DNA of 64,000 bases from Thermoplasmata archaeon (lineage in GTDB: Archaea; Thermoplasmatota; Thermoplasmata; Lutacidiplasmatales; UBA184), in assembly GCA_021802125.1 (NCBI GenBank), contig JAKAAX010000012.1, positions 1 to 64,000 on the forward strand, given 5' to 3'. Positions within the stretch are counted from its first letter, which is position 1. Each line of letters begins with the position of its first letter. A program made the translations under genes and the position numbers. This document shows, in pieces, positions 42,773 to 51,247 of this stretch. The notes below the pieces were generated by a model. It did not search any database and was not told the DNA's origin. It saw only the letters and a program-made list of their open reading frames with translations.

Positions 42773-43189
42773 GTGTCCGACCCGCCCCGGGAGGAGGAGG
42801 GGAAGGAGCCGGTGGCCGACGGGCCCCCGTTCCCCCGGCTCCACGCGGTCGCCGTCCCGTTGGTGGTCGTGGCGCTCATCAGCCTGGTCGTCGGCGCCGT
42901 CCTCCTCACCGCCTGCACCCCCACCAGTTCCACCAACCCGTGCGTCGGCACGAACGGCACCTGCCTCCCCTCGGGGAACTGCCCCTACGCCCCCGATGGC
43001 GTGGTCGTGCTCTCGGTGGCGCTGCTCCTGCTCGTGCTCGGGATCGTCGGCCTGTGGCGTCACCATCCCCGGGAGGAGGGCCCGCACCCGGAGCCCGCGT
43101 CCGCGAGACCCCCGCCGGACACCGCGATGACGCGAATGGAACGGGAGCAGCGCGAGCGACGCGAGTCGAGGCCCGGGCGCGAGCCCTGA
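42773..43189 (+). CDS. small two-span membrane protein with Cys-rich outer loop
   Basis: A 138-residue protein with two hydrophobic segments (AVAVPLVVVALISLVVGAVL and VVLSVALLLLVLGIVGLW) separated by an outer loop that holds four Cys (TACTPTSSTNPC, GTCLPSGNCPY). The C-terminal 40 residues are charged and Arg-rich. I do not recognise it. The GTG start lies 10 bases after the methyltransferase-like gene, so they probably form an operon. Confidence 0.65.
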   Translation: MSDPPREEEGKEPVADGPPFPRLHAVAVPLVVVALISLVVGAVLLTACTPTSSTNPCVGTNGTCLPSGNCPYAPDGVVVLSVALLLLVLGIVGLWRHHPREEGPHPEPASARPPPDTAMTRMEREQRERRESRPGREP

Positions 43190-43210
43190 GGCCTCGTTCG
43201 CGGCCCGGGT

Positions 43211-43222
43211 TTTGTATATATA
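43211..43222 (+). promoter_or_regulatory. TATA box of the SRP RNA gene
   Basis: TTTGTATATATAC at 43211-43223 is the strongest TATA box in the window. It sits 23-33 bases before the start of helix 1 of the SRP RNA near 43245, exactly the spacing expected for archaeal transcription. Confidence 0.8.
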
Positions 43223-43242
43223 CGACAGGACCGGTCGCTCTA

Positions 43243-43557
43243 CCGCTAGGCTGGACCGGGGGGTTAGGCGTCCCCTTGTACACCAAAATCGTCTTCAGTG
43301 GGGGTGACAACTAGGGACGGCGTCGGGCGGATCCGGTCGCTTGTTCAACTTCGTCGAAGCTCTGTTCCATCAGGTCGCGGGCACTGCGACGAGCCCTCGG
43401 AGGAGGGCTCTAGCGGTTACCCATCATGGGTACCGGGTCAGGTCCTGACGGGAGCAGCCCTACCATGACCCGTCGACGCCGATGGGGCAACGGGGTGGAG
43501 GAGTTGGACAAGACTCACGGCCGGACCCTCACGGCGTCTACCCTGGTGGCCTAGCAC
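43243..43557 (+). ncRNA. ffs: signal recognition particle (7S) RNA
   Basis: About 315 nt. The two ends pair as helix 1 (GCTAGGC at 43245-43251 with GCCTAGC at 43549-43555). The 5' part has the archaeal Alu-domain signature GGGGTTAGGCGTCCCC. Helix 8, the SRP54 site, is clear: GGGTCAGG (43435-43442), TCC, tetraloop TGAC (43446-43449), GGG, AGCAG, closing with TGACCC (43466-43471). The tetraloop is UGAC rather than the usual GGAA. A TATA box lies at the proper distance upstream. The RNA scaffolds SRP54 and SRP19 and directs signal-peptide proteins, such as the large surface proteins here, to the membrane. Exact ends are estimates. Confidence 0.93.
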
Positions 43558-43575
43558 CCTGCCGGTCGCGCGACC

Positions 43576-43609
43576 GCGTACCCCGCCGCACCGAGGTGGG
43601 GCGGTACGC
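43576..43609 (+). repeat. 34-nt GC-rich hairpin behind the SRP RNA
   Basis: GCGTAC (43576-43581) pairs with GTACGC (43604-43609), CGCC (43584-43587) with GGCG (43600-43603) and CAC (43589-43591) with GTG (43596-43598), with a CGAG loop. It follows the SRP RNA end by about 20 bases and overlaps the TATA-like CGCTTATG of the next gene. It could help end or process the SRP transcript, or be an operator. Confidence 0.55.
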
Positions 43610-43639
43610 TTATGCCGCCGGCCCTCGTAACTTCGGGCG

Positions 43640-43939
43640 ATGATCACCTACGTTGACCTCTTCTTCCCCTCGGCGGGACCGACCGCCGGGGAGATCGCCC
43701 GACGTCTCAAGGAGGAGGCGGGGCTCTCCTTCATCAAGGGGTCCCACGACGTCTGCTTCCGCTGGCAGACCTTCGACGAGTTCACCGGGTGGATCGAGAA
43801 GGTCCACGCGGCGCTCGCGGGGACCGACGTCATCTACCGGTTCATCTCGAGCGAAGAGGAGACCTCGGATGCCGAGGACATGGTCGGATGGCCTCCGCTC
43901 GGTGTGCCTGCCCGGCCCATCTCACGACGGGACCGCTGA
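43640..43939 (+). CDS. orphan small protein, paralogue of the one at 54632
   Basis: A 99-residue cytosolic protein of unknown function. It shares with the protein at 54632 the pattern TYVDLFF-x-x-AGP, a helix ending RLKEEAGLSFIKGSHD, the core CFRWQTFDEF and a strand VIYRFISSEEE; identity is high in the first 60 residues. The strand-helix-strand pattern suggests a small alpha/beta fold. ATG 43640 stands about 28 bases after ACGCTTATGC, so it is probably leaderless and monocistronic. No membrane span or metal site is visible. Confidence 0.8.
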   Translation: MITYVDLFFPSAGPTAGEIARRLKEEAGLSFIKGSHDVCFRWQTFDEFTGWIEKVHAALAGTDVIYRFISSEEETSDAEDMVGWPPLGVPARPISRRDR

Positions 43940-43981
43940 AGGTCCGTCGTAGTCCTCCCTCGCGCTTCCTCCTCCCAGCCC

Positions 43982-44251
43982 TCAGGGGATCCCTCCCAGA
44001 TCGTTGACCGCAGGCCGTAGGGACTCACGTTTGCGGCCTTGCTCACGGAGGGACGAGCGGACCGCTGGGGTTCGGGGCATGGAGGGACCGAACCTCTGTT
44101 CGAACTCAGCCACTTGCCGTGATACGAAGGATCCTCTGCCCCGGCCGAGCTCAAGGAGGAACCGCTGGAACACCTCTCCACGCCGCTCCCCCGACTCGCG
44201 CCACCCGCGCGGCGGGGCCGATGTGAAGGTAGGGCCGCGGGGAGTACGCAC
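43982..44251 (-). CDS. possible small protein, unknown
   Basis: An 89-codon minus-strand ORF. The segment GEVFQRFLLELGRGRGSFVS followed by RQVAEFEQRFGPSMPRTPAV has the composition of a real helical protein with GC-ending codons, while the first 25 residues are less convincing. GTG 44251 lies about 30 bases after a minus-strand AAACTGAATC that could be a TATA box. No family is recognised. The rest of the 450-base stretch 43940-44391 shows nothing else that I can support. Confidence 0.35.
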   Translation of the reverse strand: MRTPRGPTFTSAPPRGWRESGERRGEVFQRFLLELGRGRGSFVSRQVAEFEQRFGPSMPRTPAVRSSLREQGRKRESLRPAVNDLGGIP

Positions 44252-44391
44252 GGTCCTGCCCCCTCTCCGGACCTCCCCGCAGATTCAGTTTTGGAATCGA
44301 ACGATAGGCAATCGGTGCGTAACGGAACCTAAGCTCCATCCCCTTCCGAACCCAACCCATCACGTCGCCACAAGAACGAAGGAGAACCAAA

Positions 44392-44898
44392 ATGACCCAG
44401 GCGCTCGCCTTTCCAGAGCCCCCATACCCGATCCCGACCGCGGCGATCTCGCCGAGCCCGACCCCCGCGAGGCCCTGGGTCCTCTACCGGGACCCCGGCT
44501 GCCTGGCTCTCATCCTTGAGGGGCTGGGGCTCCGGGGTCGTACGCCCCTCTACGCGGGGACCGCCCCGCGCCTCCTCTCCATCGCCACGGACGCCCGCGT
44601 CCGGTCCCTCCTCCCCCCTCAACGCCGATGGGAGCTCCCACCGATCGCCCAGGTGGTGAGGGCCGCCCAGCGAGGCATCCCCCAGGTCCTCCGCGAGGGG
44701 AAGTCCGACCTCGCCGTCCTGGGGATGATGTGCCTCCCCCCCACGGCCACCGAGGTCCTGTTGAACCCCGCCACCCGCGGAAAGCACGCCCTCGTCGTGG
44801 ACGGGATCGATTTCAACACCCCCGACGGGCGGCTCGCGGCGGCCGGGATCGAGGCGCTCGCGCGCCGGACGGGGGAGTTCATCCTCGTCCTGCCGTAG
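44392..44898 (+). CDS. hypothetical protein
   Basis: A 168-residue protein that I do not recognise. After a Pro-rich N-terminus it has an alpha/beta-like pattern (RPWVLYRDPGCLALILEGLG, TPLYAGTAPRLLSIATDARV, ARRTGEFILVLP). There is no signal peptide or membrane span. The start is supported by AAGGAGA at a good Shine-Dalgarno distance before ATG 44392, so this is one of the few leadered genes. It stands alone between two poorly coding stretches. Confidence 0.65.
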   Translation: MTQALAFPEPPYPIPTAAISPSPTPARPWVLYRDPGCLALILEGLGLRGRTPLYAGTAPRLLSIATDARVRSLLPPQRRWELPPIAQVVRAAQRGIPQVLREGKSDLAVLGMMCLPPTATEVLLNPATRGKHALVVDGIDFNTPDGRLAAAGIEALARRTGEFILVLP

Positions 44899-45059
44899 GC
44901 CCGGACCCGTGAGGGGCCTCGCCTGAGGCCCGCGTCCTAACGCGTGCTCCGACCTGTGTCGAGACGGGCCCAGACCCACACGTCATCTTCCGGGCGCGGG
45001 CCCACCCCTCAGCGGACCTGACATCTGGCCGTCACGGACAGCATGCCGGGAGGTGAGCC

Positions 45060-45488
45060 ATGCCCATCGACCGCATGCCGCAACGTGAGCACGCCGAACC
45101 GATGAACCACCTCTCGCGGATGCCCGCGAGATCTTGGACCTCCTCGGGAAGAACGAGGAGCTTGCCTGCCTTCCGGGAGATCACCGACAGCCTCGTCGCC
45201 GTCCGCGGGAGACAGGTATTCCCCCCCGGAACCCGGTTCTGGCAGGGATGTCGCCCCTTCGTGTTCGGCGCGGCGCTCGACGAGCTGAACCGCAACGTCC
45301 TCGACTCCCAGATCCGCGACAGGGTGCGTAGCGGCACCACCCCCCGCAGGGAGATCCGCGACCTCCCGCGAACGGCGGCGGAGCGAAGCCCAAGGCCGCG
45401 GGAGCTTCACGGACGCGTCCCCCCAGGGCCCGCAGGGGAGGTCCAGGTCAGATCCCGTTCGATCCCCACTTCGCTTCGCTACCTTTGA
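45060..45488 (+). CDS. hypothetical protein, probably frameshifted
   Basis: The start is strong: GGGAGGTGA lies four bases before ATG 45060. The frame reads to 45488 (142 residues), but coding quality changes along it. From about 45119 to 45165 a shifted frame, DAREILDLLGKNEELACL, has the GC-ending codons expected of a gene, and from 45170 the original frame is good again (FREITDSLVAVRGRQVFPPG, WQGCRPFVFGAALDELNRNV). Two compensating indels, in the genome or in the assembly, would explain this. The C-terminal 45 residues are again low quality. No family is recognised. Confidence 0.45.
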   Translation: MPIDRMPQREHAEPMNHLSRMPARSWTSSGRTRSLPAFREITDSLVAVRGRQVFPPGTRFWQGCRPFVFGAALDELNRNVLDSQIRDRVRSGTTPRREIRDLPRTAAERSPRPRELHGRVPPGPAGEVQVRSRSIPTSLRYL

Positions 45489-45531
45489 CCCGTAAGGGTC
45501 GTTCTCGCCAGGGTAGGATTCCCCTTACCGC

Positions 45532-46749
45532 TCAGACCATCGCCGCGATCTCGGCGAGACGCTCCTCGAACGACTTGGTGGGGGAGAGCCACTCCCCGAG
45601 GGAGGGCGACCCCCGCGGTCGGTCTGCGCCCATGGGATGGACCACCAGGGGGACGAGCCGGGCGTCCTCGCCCACCCCCGCCAACGTCCAGGCCGTCTGG
45701 GAGATAGGACGGACCTGAGAGAATCCCGCACCGAGCCGCCGCTGACTCTCCGGGTCCACCTGGTTCGGGTCCCAGGAGACCCAAGCGCTCCCGTTGACGG
45801 CGATGGCCTCCTCCCGGACCGTGTGGAGCAGACGCTCGACCTCGTGAAGCGGCAGCGTGCGCACCAGCTCCTCGACCCCCTCGAAGGCGACCAGCGACCC
45901 CGGACGGGACTGGAAGCGAGCGTGCAGTCCGCGCAGGGTCCCGTCGAGCAGCTCGGGCCCGAGCCGCTGCGAGGGCGTCCGCAGGAGCTGGGTGTCGCCC
46001 ACCTGCCACCATCGGCGTACCAGACCAGGGATCCCTGGGGTGAAGGCGAGCCGCATCCCGGGGGGGAAGCCCCCTTGCAGGTTGTGCCAGAGCTCCCCCT
46101 CGACCGGAGCGGTGAAGAGCGCGGCCTCGGGCAGGCTGATCGGCGCGAAGAGCGCATCACGGATCCATTCGTCGCTCATCCGGCCCACGTGGTCCCGGAT
46201 CTGCTCGAGCTCCCGTTGGGCGACGCGGTGGGCCTGGGCGACCAGACTCAGCACCTCCTTCGCGCGGTAGAGGACCAGGCGGTCGGACCCCAGCTCCAAC
46301 GGCACGGTGGTGTAGGTCCTTAGGGAAGGGTCGGCGGGGGTCAGGAGGCCGTTCGATCGGTCGGGGAGGGTGAGGAAGAGGTTCAGGCCGTTCCCCACCT
46401 TGAGGAGCGCGTGGGAGAGCGTGAGCCGTGTCGCCGCGTCCATCACCGAGGATGGGAGCTCGATCGTGCGGGGCTGGGGGCGCTCCCCGAACCGGACCAC
46501 CTGGTAGAAATGCAGACGTAGAGGAGGGTCCGCGACCTGCGGGACGCGGTTGGGCACGACCGCAGGGTACGCGGACCCTCGTGGGGCGATGGGAGCCGGC
46601 GGGTCCCCCTCTGATAGGAAGCTTCCGAACTTGGCTGGGGCGCTGGGCACCCACAGGTGTGGGCCCTCGACGAGCCCCCCTCCCGAGGAGAGGTCCCTCG
46701 TCCGAAGGCCGGGACGGGTCCTTGGGGAGAGACCGATACGTTGCTCCAT
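45532..46749 (-). CDS. DUF835-like protein, otherwise unknown
   Basis: A 405-residue soluble protein. The C-terminal third resembles DUF835: GSLVAFEGVEELVRTLPLHE followed by VERLLHTVREEAIAVNGSAW and VSWDPNQVDPESQRRLGAGF, which fits the family's LLDGIEYLI - LRD - GxLxxxxDPxxLD pattern. The N-terminal 230 residues are not recognised; they include a helical region AHRVAQRELEQIRDHVGRMS. It follows a small two-span membrane protein after 6 bases, so the pair could be a membrane sensor with a cytosolic partner. Confidence 0.65.
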   Translation of the reverse strand: MEQRIGLSPRTRPGLRTRDLSSGGGLVEGPHLWVPSAPAKFGSFLSEGDPPAPIAPRGSAYPAVVPNRVPQVADPPLRLHFYQVVRFGERPQPRTIELPSSVMDAATRLTLSHALLKVGNGLNLFLTLPDRSNGLLTPADPSLRTYTTVPLELGSDRLVLYRAKEVLSLVAQAHRVAQRELEQIRDHVGRMSDEWIRDALFAPISLPEAALFTAPVEGELWHNLQGGFPPGMRLAFTPGIPGLVRRWWQVGDTQLLRTPSQRLGPELLDGTLRGLHARFQSRPGSLVAFEGVEELVRTLPLHEVERLLHTVREEAIAVNGSAWVSWDPNQVDPESQRRLGAGFSQVRPISQTAWTLAGVGEDARLVPLVVHPMGADRPRGSPSLGEWLSPTKSFEERLAEIAAMV

Positions 46750-46755
46750 GGGTTC

Positions 46756-47208
46756 TCACGCTCCGGTCACGGGGTAGGAGCGACGGATGGCCGCGAGGAA
46801 GGACGTTCGCGCCACGGTCCCGAGCGATCTCTGCGCGAACAGAGGGGGTTCGTAGGCCCGCGCCGGACGCCTCGGGGGTCCCCGGGGGGAGGGATCAAGG
46901 CCCCCGGGGAGGACCGGTAGAGGGGTCGAGCGCGGCCGAGAGGGCGAGGGGTGGTGGTTGAGGCTGTGGTGACGGCGCTGGCGAAGTTGGGCGAGCCCGC
47001 CGAAGTTCCACAGGACCGTGCCCGCGGTCAGGAACCCGATCAGGCAGGCATGCGAGACCCAGGTGAGCCCGGAGCTGTCGGCGACCAGCGCCTCTCGGAG
47101 GGAGGGAGCACCCCCCCGGATCGACAGCTCCTGTAAGAGGAGCGCCACGAGCGCCAGCCCCGCGAACGCGGCGAACAAATTCAGGGTCGCGACCTCGAGC
47201 GCATGCAT
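46756..47208 (-). CDS. small two-span membrane protein, partner of the DUF835-like gene
   Basis: A 150-residue protein with two hydrophobic segments (ATLNLFAAFAGLALVALLLQ and VSHACLIGFLTAGTVLWNFG) and a basic, Pro- and Arg-rich cytosolic tail of about 75 residues. ATG 47208 is chosen; GTG 47214 directly upstream is equally possible. The stop lies 6 bases before the start of the DUF835-like gene. No family is recognised. Confidence 0.6.
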   Translation of the reverse strand: MHALEVATLNLFAAFAGLALVALLLQELSIRGGAPSLREALVADSSGLTWVSHACLIGFLTAGTVLWNFGGLAQLRQRRHHSLNHHPSPSRPRSTPLPVLPGGLDPSPRGPPRRPARAYEPPLFAQRSLGTVARTSFLAAIRRSYPVTGA

Positions 47209-47373
47209 GCCCACCCCCGCGTCCGGTGCAGGGGTCCCGACTTGCGCGGACACGGAGGGAGCTTCCCCCCTCACCCTCTTGAGGAGGGGGTGTCTTACTG
47301 GAACCGTCGCCGCGTAACAGGTTCCAAAAGTGTCTGATCGCTCACCCGAAGCGCGAGAAGAGAACGAGGGTTC

Positions 47374-47684
47374 GTGCCATCTCGGCCTTCGGCCCCCCTG
47401 GATGCCGAGGGCGTAGCCGGGAGCCACTACCTGATCCTCAAGCTGAGCCGGGACCGGATAGCGCCCCAACCCCCCCACCACCGCATCGAAGGGAGAGGAG
47501 TCGGCGCCACGTCATCGCACGCAAGAACGACCGACTGCCCCTCTTCGGTCGAACCTCCGAGCAGCTGTCGATCCAGTACTCCGTGGCGGCCCGCGCCGCC
47601 CCGGGGAGGGAACGCCACCACACTTCGGTGCGCAAGGGTGACCGCGTCGTCTTCGGGCCCTCCGGACCGGCGAGGGGAAGATGA
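47374..47684 (+). pseudogene. possible small frameshifted gene
   Basis: From GTG 47374 one frame reads with good codons (DAEGVAGSHYLILKLSRDRI) to about 47490. A second frame then carries the better coding signal up to a TGA at 47682-47684 (RRHVIARKNDRLPLFGRTSE, VRKGDRVVFGPSGPARGR). Joined, they would give about 100 residues. I do not recognise it. The rest of 47209-47752 shows nothing else. Confidence 0.3.
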
Positions 47685-47752
47685 TGAGCCGCCGCCTTAC
47701 AGATCCCGTCGCACGAGGGTTCCGGCCCAGCGGAACGGGAGGGTCGGGAAGT

Positions 47753-48397
47753 TCAGAGGCTCTCCACGTCGCCGCTCGAGCCGAGGTTTCCCTTCTCCGG
47801 CTCGTTCAGAGCACCGGGCAGCAGGAGCTCGATCGTGCCTCCGACTGACGGAGATCGCTTGCGGAGCTGAGGGGACCTCTGGACCACGGCCACTTCCCGA
47901 ATCTCGAACTGGGCCTTCGCCATGTTCGCGAGAGCCCGCAGACCGACCATGATCAGGGGCGGACCCGGTGGTCCCCGGGGATCGAGATTGACTCGGATCA
48001 CGGTCGGAAGGTCACGGCCCACGCTGTCCATCAACAACGCTTGCGTCGCGTCGGGAAGCGCCCCCAAGGCCAGCGCTGAGAGACCCCGCATGGGGTCCTT
48101 GAGGAGCGCGCGAAGGGCCTCCCACTGTGCAGGACGCCATCGGTGGATCCCCTGGACATCTTCGGGGGTGAGGCGTACGTAGGCGATCCTCCGGTCTTCG
48201 GTCTGGTCCTCGTGGGGGTCCGTTGGATTGCTGGGGGGAAGCTCGTCCCGGCACGCACAGACCTGCGCGTAGGTTTCACCGACGTCGATGCGGACGCTCA
48301 GACCGCCCTCTGAGCGACCCCGACCGGGCCGGAGACGTGGGCAGAGCTCAGTATCGCGCCAAGGGCATACGTCTCGGGGGTTTCCATTCGCTCCCAT
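47753..48397 (-). CDS. hypothetical protein
   Basis: A 214-residue soluble protein that I do not recognise. ATG 48397 is used. An early strand (LSVRIDVGETYAQVCACRDE) is followed by helical parts (PAQWEALRALLKDPMRGLSA) and a beta-rich end (PTVIRVNLDPRGPPGPPLIM, KRSPSVGGTIELLLPGALN). It has a CACR motif but no complete metal site. It is divergent from the STAND regulator at 48685, with about 290 bases between the starts that must contain both promoters. Confidence 0.55.
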   Translation of the reverse strand: MGANGNPRDVCPWRDTELCPRLRPGRGRSEGGLSVRIDVGETYAQVCACRDELPPSNPTDPHEDQTEDRRIAYVRLTPEDVQGIHRWRPAQWEALRALLKDPMRGLSALALGALPDATQALLMDSVGRDLPTVIRVNLDPRGPPGPPLIMVGLRALANMAKAQFEIREVAVVQRSPQLRKRSPSVGGTIELLLPGALNEPEKGNLGSSGDVESL

Positions 48398-48684
48398 CCC
48401 TGTCCATTTCCTTTCCCCTTTCCCGTGCTCCCCCTGCGTACGGGCGGCTGAAAAGGACGCACCGATGATTGACACTTCGACCTTACCGGTTAGGGGCCCA
48501 TCGCCCTCGCGCGTATGGGGTCCTCTCGCGGCCTTGAGGCGATCTCCGGCGCGACCCGCGGCGTTCTCTCGTGAACATGGCCACAAAGGCCCCCCGCGAC
48601 GGGCCGTTCATGTGTCAACAATACCCAGGCCAACCACAGGAACGTTCATCCCCGACCCAACCTGGCCACGGTCGAGATCCTTCG

Positions 48685-50985
48685 ATGGCCCGTTTGAGAG
48701 CCTTGCGAGAGGACATCCTGGCGTTCCTCGCCACCCGCCCGGTCTCGGGGGATGTTGCGGACGGGATCTCTAGGGACGACCTCGCGAAGCGGCTGGGGTA
48801 CCGGCCGAACTCGGTCTGGGGGGCCCTGAAGGAGCTCGAAGCCTCGGGGGACGTGGTCTCGGCCCGCGCCCATGTTCCCGGGGCGACCTATCGACGCCAG
48901 GTCTTCCGACTGACCGAGGGAGCGCTGCGCCGCGTCTCCCCGGACGCGACCCCGGTCCCGAAGAACCTTCCGGAGCTCGCCGAACCTTTCGTGGGCCGTG
49001 CGAAGGAGCTCGAGCAGCTCCAACGGCTCTACAAGAGGGGAGGACTGTGTGTCGTCGACGGCGTCCCGGGGGTCGGAAAGACCGCCCTAGTCCGCTGCTC
49101 GCTGCGGTCGATCTGGGGCAGCCGCCTGCCGATCTGGATGACCCTGCGGGGAATCTCTCCGGCCGGGTTGGAGTCCCGGATCGCGGCGGAGGTGCAAGCC
49201 CGACAACGGTCCAGGAGGAACGAGCCGGCCCCGTCACTCTCGGACCCTCGGAAGCACGGATCCATCTCGGACCTGGTCCGGGGCAGCCCGGTGGGGATCG
49301 TCCTGGTCCTGGACGAGCTCCAAGATGCTCCCCCCGAGACCCTGCTCGCGCTGATGGAGGCCTTGGTCGCCTTCTCTCCCGGCAGCCCCCATTCCGCCGT
49401 CCTGGTCACGCAGCGGGAGCTCCCGTTCACGCTGCCGACGGACGTCTCGCACCTCGTGCTCCGCGGGCTCACACGGAAGGAGGCCCTCTCCTTGACCGAC
49501 GCCCTGGGTCTTCCCGAGGAGCGGTTCGAGGAGCTCTACCGCGGAACCCTGGGGAACCCCCGGTTCCTGCGTCAGGGGGTCGGGGCCCCCCAGAACGGGG
49601 AGGAGCTCTTCGCCGATACGATCCTCTCGAGCGTTCCCACGGAACAACGTCGCTCCCTGCTGTCGATCGCGCTCCTGTGGGGGCGGGCATCGCCGGAGTG
49701 GGCAGAGGCGATCGGGCTCTCCAATGACGAGATCCAGGGTTTGGTCTCTCGCTCGGTCCTCGACAGCACCGAGGTGGGGCTGCGCGTTCCGGAGCCCCTT
49801 GCGCAAAGGCTCCGGGAGACCGCGGGACGTGAGGAGCTACGGCACACCCATCGACTCCTCGCCGGACTGAAAGGGGGACCGATGAGCCCCGGCGAGAGGT
49901 TCGTTCATCTCGTCGAGGCGGAGGAAGTGCACCTCGCCACGCGGCGGCTCGAGAAGGAGCGCATGGCCGTCATGGAGGAGGGAGCTGCCCGGATCCTGCC
50001 GGCAACCCTGAGACTGGCCCACTTCTTGGAACGAGGGGAGGAGCGAGGGCTCGCCCTTGCCACGGCGGCAGAGCTCGTGCGGCGGGGGGGCGATCTCGTG
50101 GCAGCGGCCTCGCTCTTGGAACGCGCTCTTGAGGACCTACCCTCCGCGAGGTACTCGGCGCTCCTGTCCGCTTGCCTGCTCGTCCAGAGTGCCCTTCGGG
50201 CGGGTCATCGGGAGGAGGCCCTGGCGTGGGCCGCACGGGTCACCTCGGGCAAGGCGAGGCCCGAGGCGCGGCCCGCCATCGAGCTCATGGAAGGAACGCT
50301 CCTGGCCTACGACGGCAGAGTGGCCCTCGCCCTCCCTCATTTCGAAAGGGCCGCGGACCTCGCGAGAAGGCTCCGGCAGCGAGAGATGCTTCGTCTCGCC
50401 CTGCACGGTATCGCGCATGCCCACGGAGCGCTGGGTCATCCACGGGAGGTCCTGAGGGCCTATCGGGAGGGGTCGGAGATCGCTCGCCAGCTCGGGAGCC
50501 GCTTCTTGGACCATCACTTCGAGCTGGAAGCTTGTCAGGCGCTCCTGGCCCTGGGGGAGCTGGAGGAGGCCGAGTCAAGGTATCGGAGAGCGCTCCAGGA
50601 GTCTCGAGGTATCGGAGCGCGGCAGCTCATCACGGTCTCGCTCCTCGGACTCGCGTACATCGAGTGGAAGAAGGGCCATCAGCCCCAGGCGCTCCGATTC
50701 GCGGAAGAGGCGCTGACCCAAGCGGAGGCCTCCGCCGATCGCTCGCTGGTGGGCAGGGCTCTCGCCAACCTTGCCGAGATCCTCCGAACAGGAGGGGATC
50801 GTGATCGAGCGGTCCAGATCGCCAAGCGAGCTGTCGCCCTGGCGCAGGAGGGAGGGCACCACGCAGACATCGCGTTCTCCGTCCAAGCGCTCTCGGCCGC
50901 CCGCGGCGAGGCGTCCCGGGGCTCGCGACACCACGCAACGCGCTCCAACGGGAAGGCTTCGTCGCGTCGCTCAAAGAAAAGATAG
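48685..50985 (+). CDS. HTH-STAND ATPase-TPR transcriptional regulator
   Basis: A 766-residue regulator. Residues 1-70 form a winged helix (SRDDLAKRLGYRPNSVWGAL, then an E-L-E-x-S-G-D-V-V wing). The STAND ATPase follows: EPFVGRAKELEQLQRLYKRG, Walker A VDGVPGVGKTALVR, Walker B VGIVLVLDELQDAPP and a winged-helix region near 330. From about 450 there are TPRs (ALPHFERAADLARRLRQREM, ESRYRRALQESRG, ALRFAEEALTQAEAS). It ends with a basic Ser-rich tail. ATG 48685 is chosen because the conserved HTH starts right after it; a longer frame to 48571 is possible. It is likely a ligand- or partner-gated transcription factor. Confidence 0.85.
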   Translation: MARLRALREDILAFLATRPVSGDVADGISRDDLAKRLGYRPNSVWGALKELEASGDVVSARAHVPGATYRRQVFRLTEGALRRVSPDATPVPKNLPELAEPFVGRAKELEQLQRLYKRGGLCVVDGVPGVGKTALVRCSLRSIWGSRLPIWMTLRGISPAGLESRIAAEVQARQRSRRNEPAPSLSDPRKHGSISDLVRGSPVGIVLVLDELQDAPPETLLALMEALVAFSPGSPHSAVLVTQRELPFTLPTDVSHLVLRGLTRKEALSLTDALGLPEERFEELYRGTLGNPRFLRQGVGAPQNGEELFADTILSSVPTEQRRSLLSIALLWGRASPEWAEAIGLSNDEIQGLVSRSVLDSTEVGLRVPEPLAQRLRETAGREELRHTHRLLAGLKGGPMSPGERFVHLVEAEEVHLATRRLEKERMAVMEEGAARILPATLRLAHFLERGEERGLALATAAELVRRGGDLVAAASLLERALEDLPSARYSALLSACLLVQSALRAGHREEALAWAARVTSGKARPEARPAIELMEGTLLAYDGRVALALPHFERAADLARRLRQREMLRLALHGIAHAHGALGHPREVLRAYREGSEIARQLGSRFLDHHFELEACQALLALGELEEAESRYRRALQESRGIGARQLITVSLLGLAYIEWKKGHQPQALRFAEEALTQAEASADRSLVGRALANLAEILRTGGDRDRAVQIAKRAVALAQEGGHHADIAFSVQALSAARGEASRGSRHHATRSNGKASSRRSKKR

Positions 50986-51247
50986 CTGGGCGGGGACACC
51001 CAAGTACCCCGCCCGAGCCCACGCGATCCTACGGCCAGGTTCCACCGGGGTTCGGGTCCATCGGAGACACCTCCGAGCGACCTTGCAGGTTCGAGGGGGA
51101 AGGACCCACGCAGGATTTCCCGTGGAGAATCCGCGCCTATGCGCATCCGGATGGGTCCGATCGGGCCCCCGGGACCCGACGGGAAGGGGCCCCGAGCTGG
51201 CCCCGGGAGAGGGCGAGCCGGAACGCCGGCCGACCGTGGGCCTGCGG

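Noticed and set aside
43225..43256. tRNA D-arm-like string (TAGCGGTAGAGCG) on the minus strand
   Set aside because: It overlaps the SRP RNA promoter and helix 1, and no acceptor, anticodon or T arm can be built around it.
44004..44519. 171-codon plus-strand frame before and into the gene at 44392
   Set aside because: Composition is Arg/Ser/Pro-rich without fold-like patterns, and it overlaps the gene at 44392, which has a clear Shine-Dalgarno.
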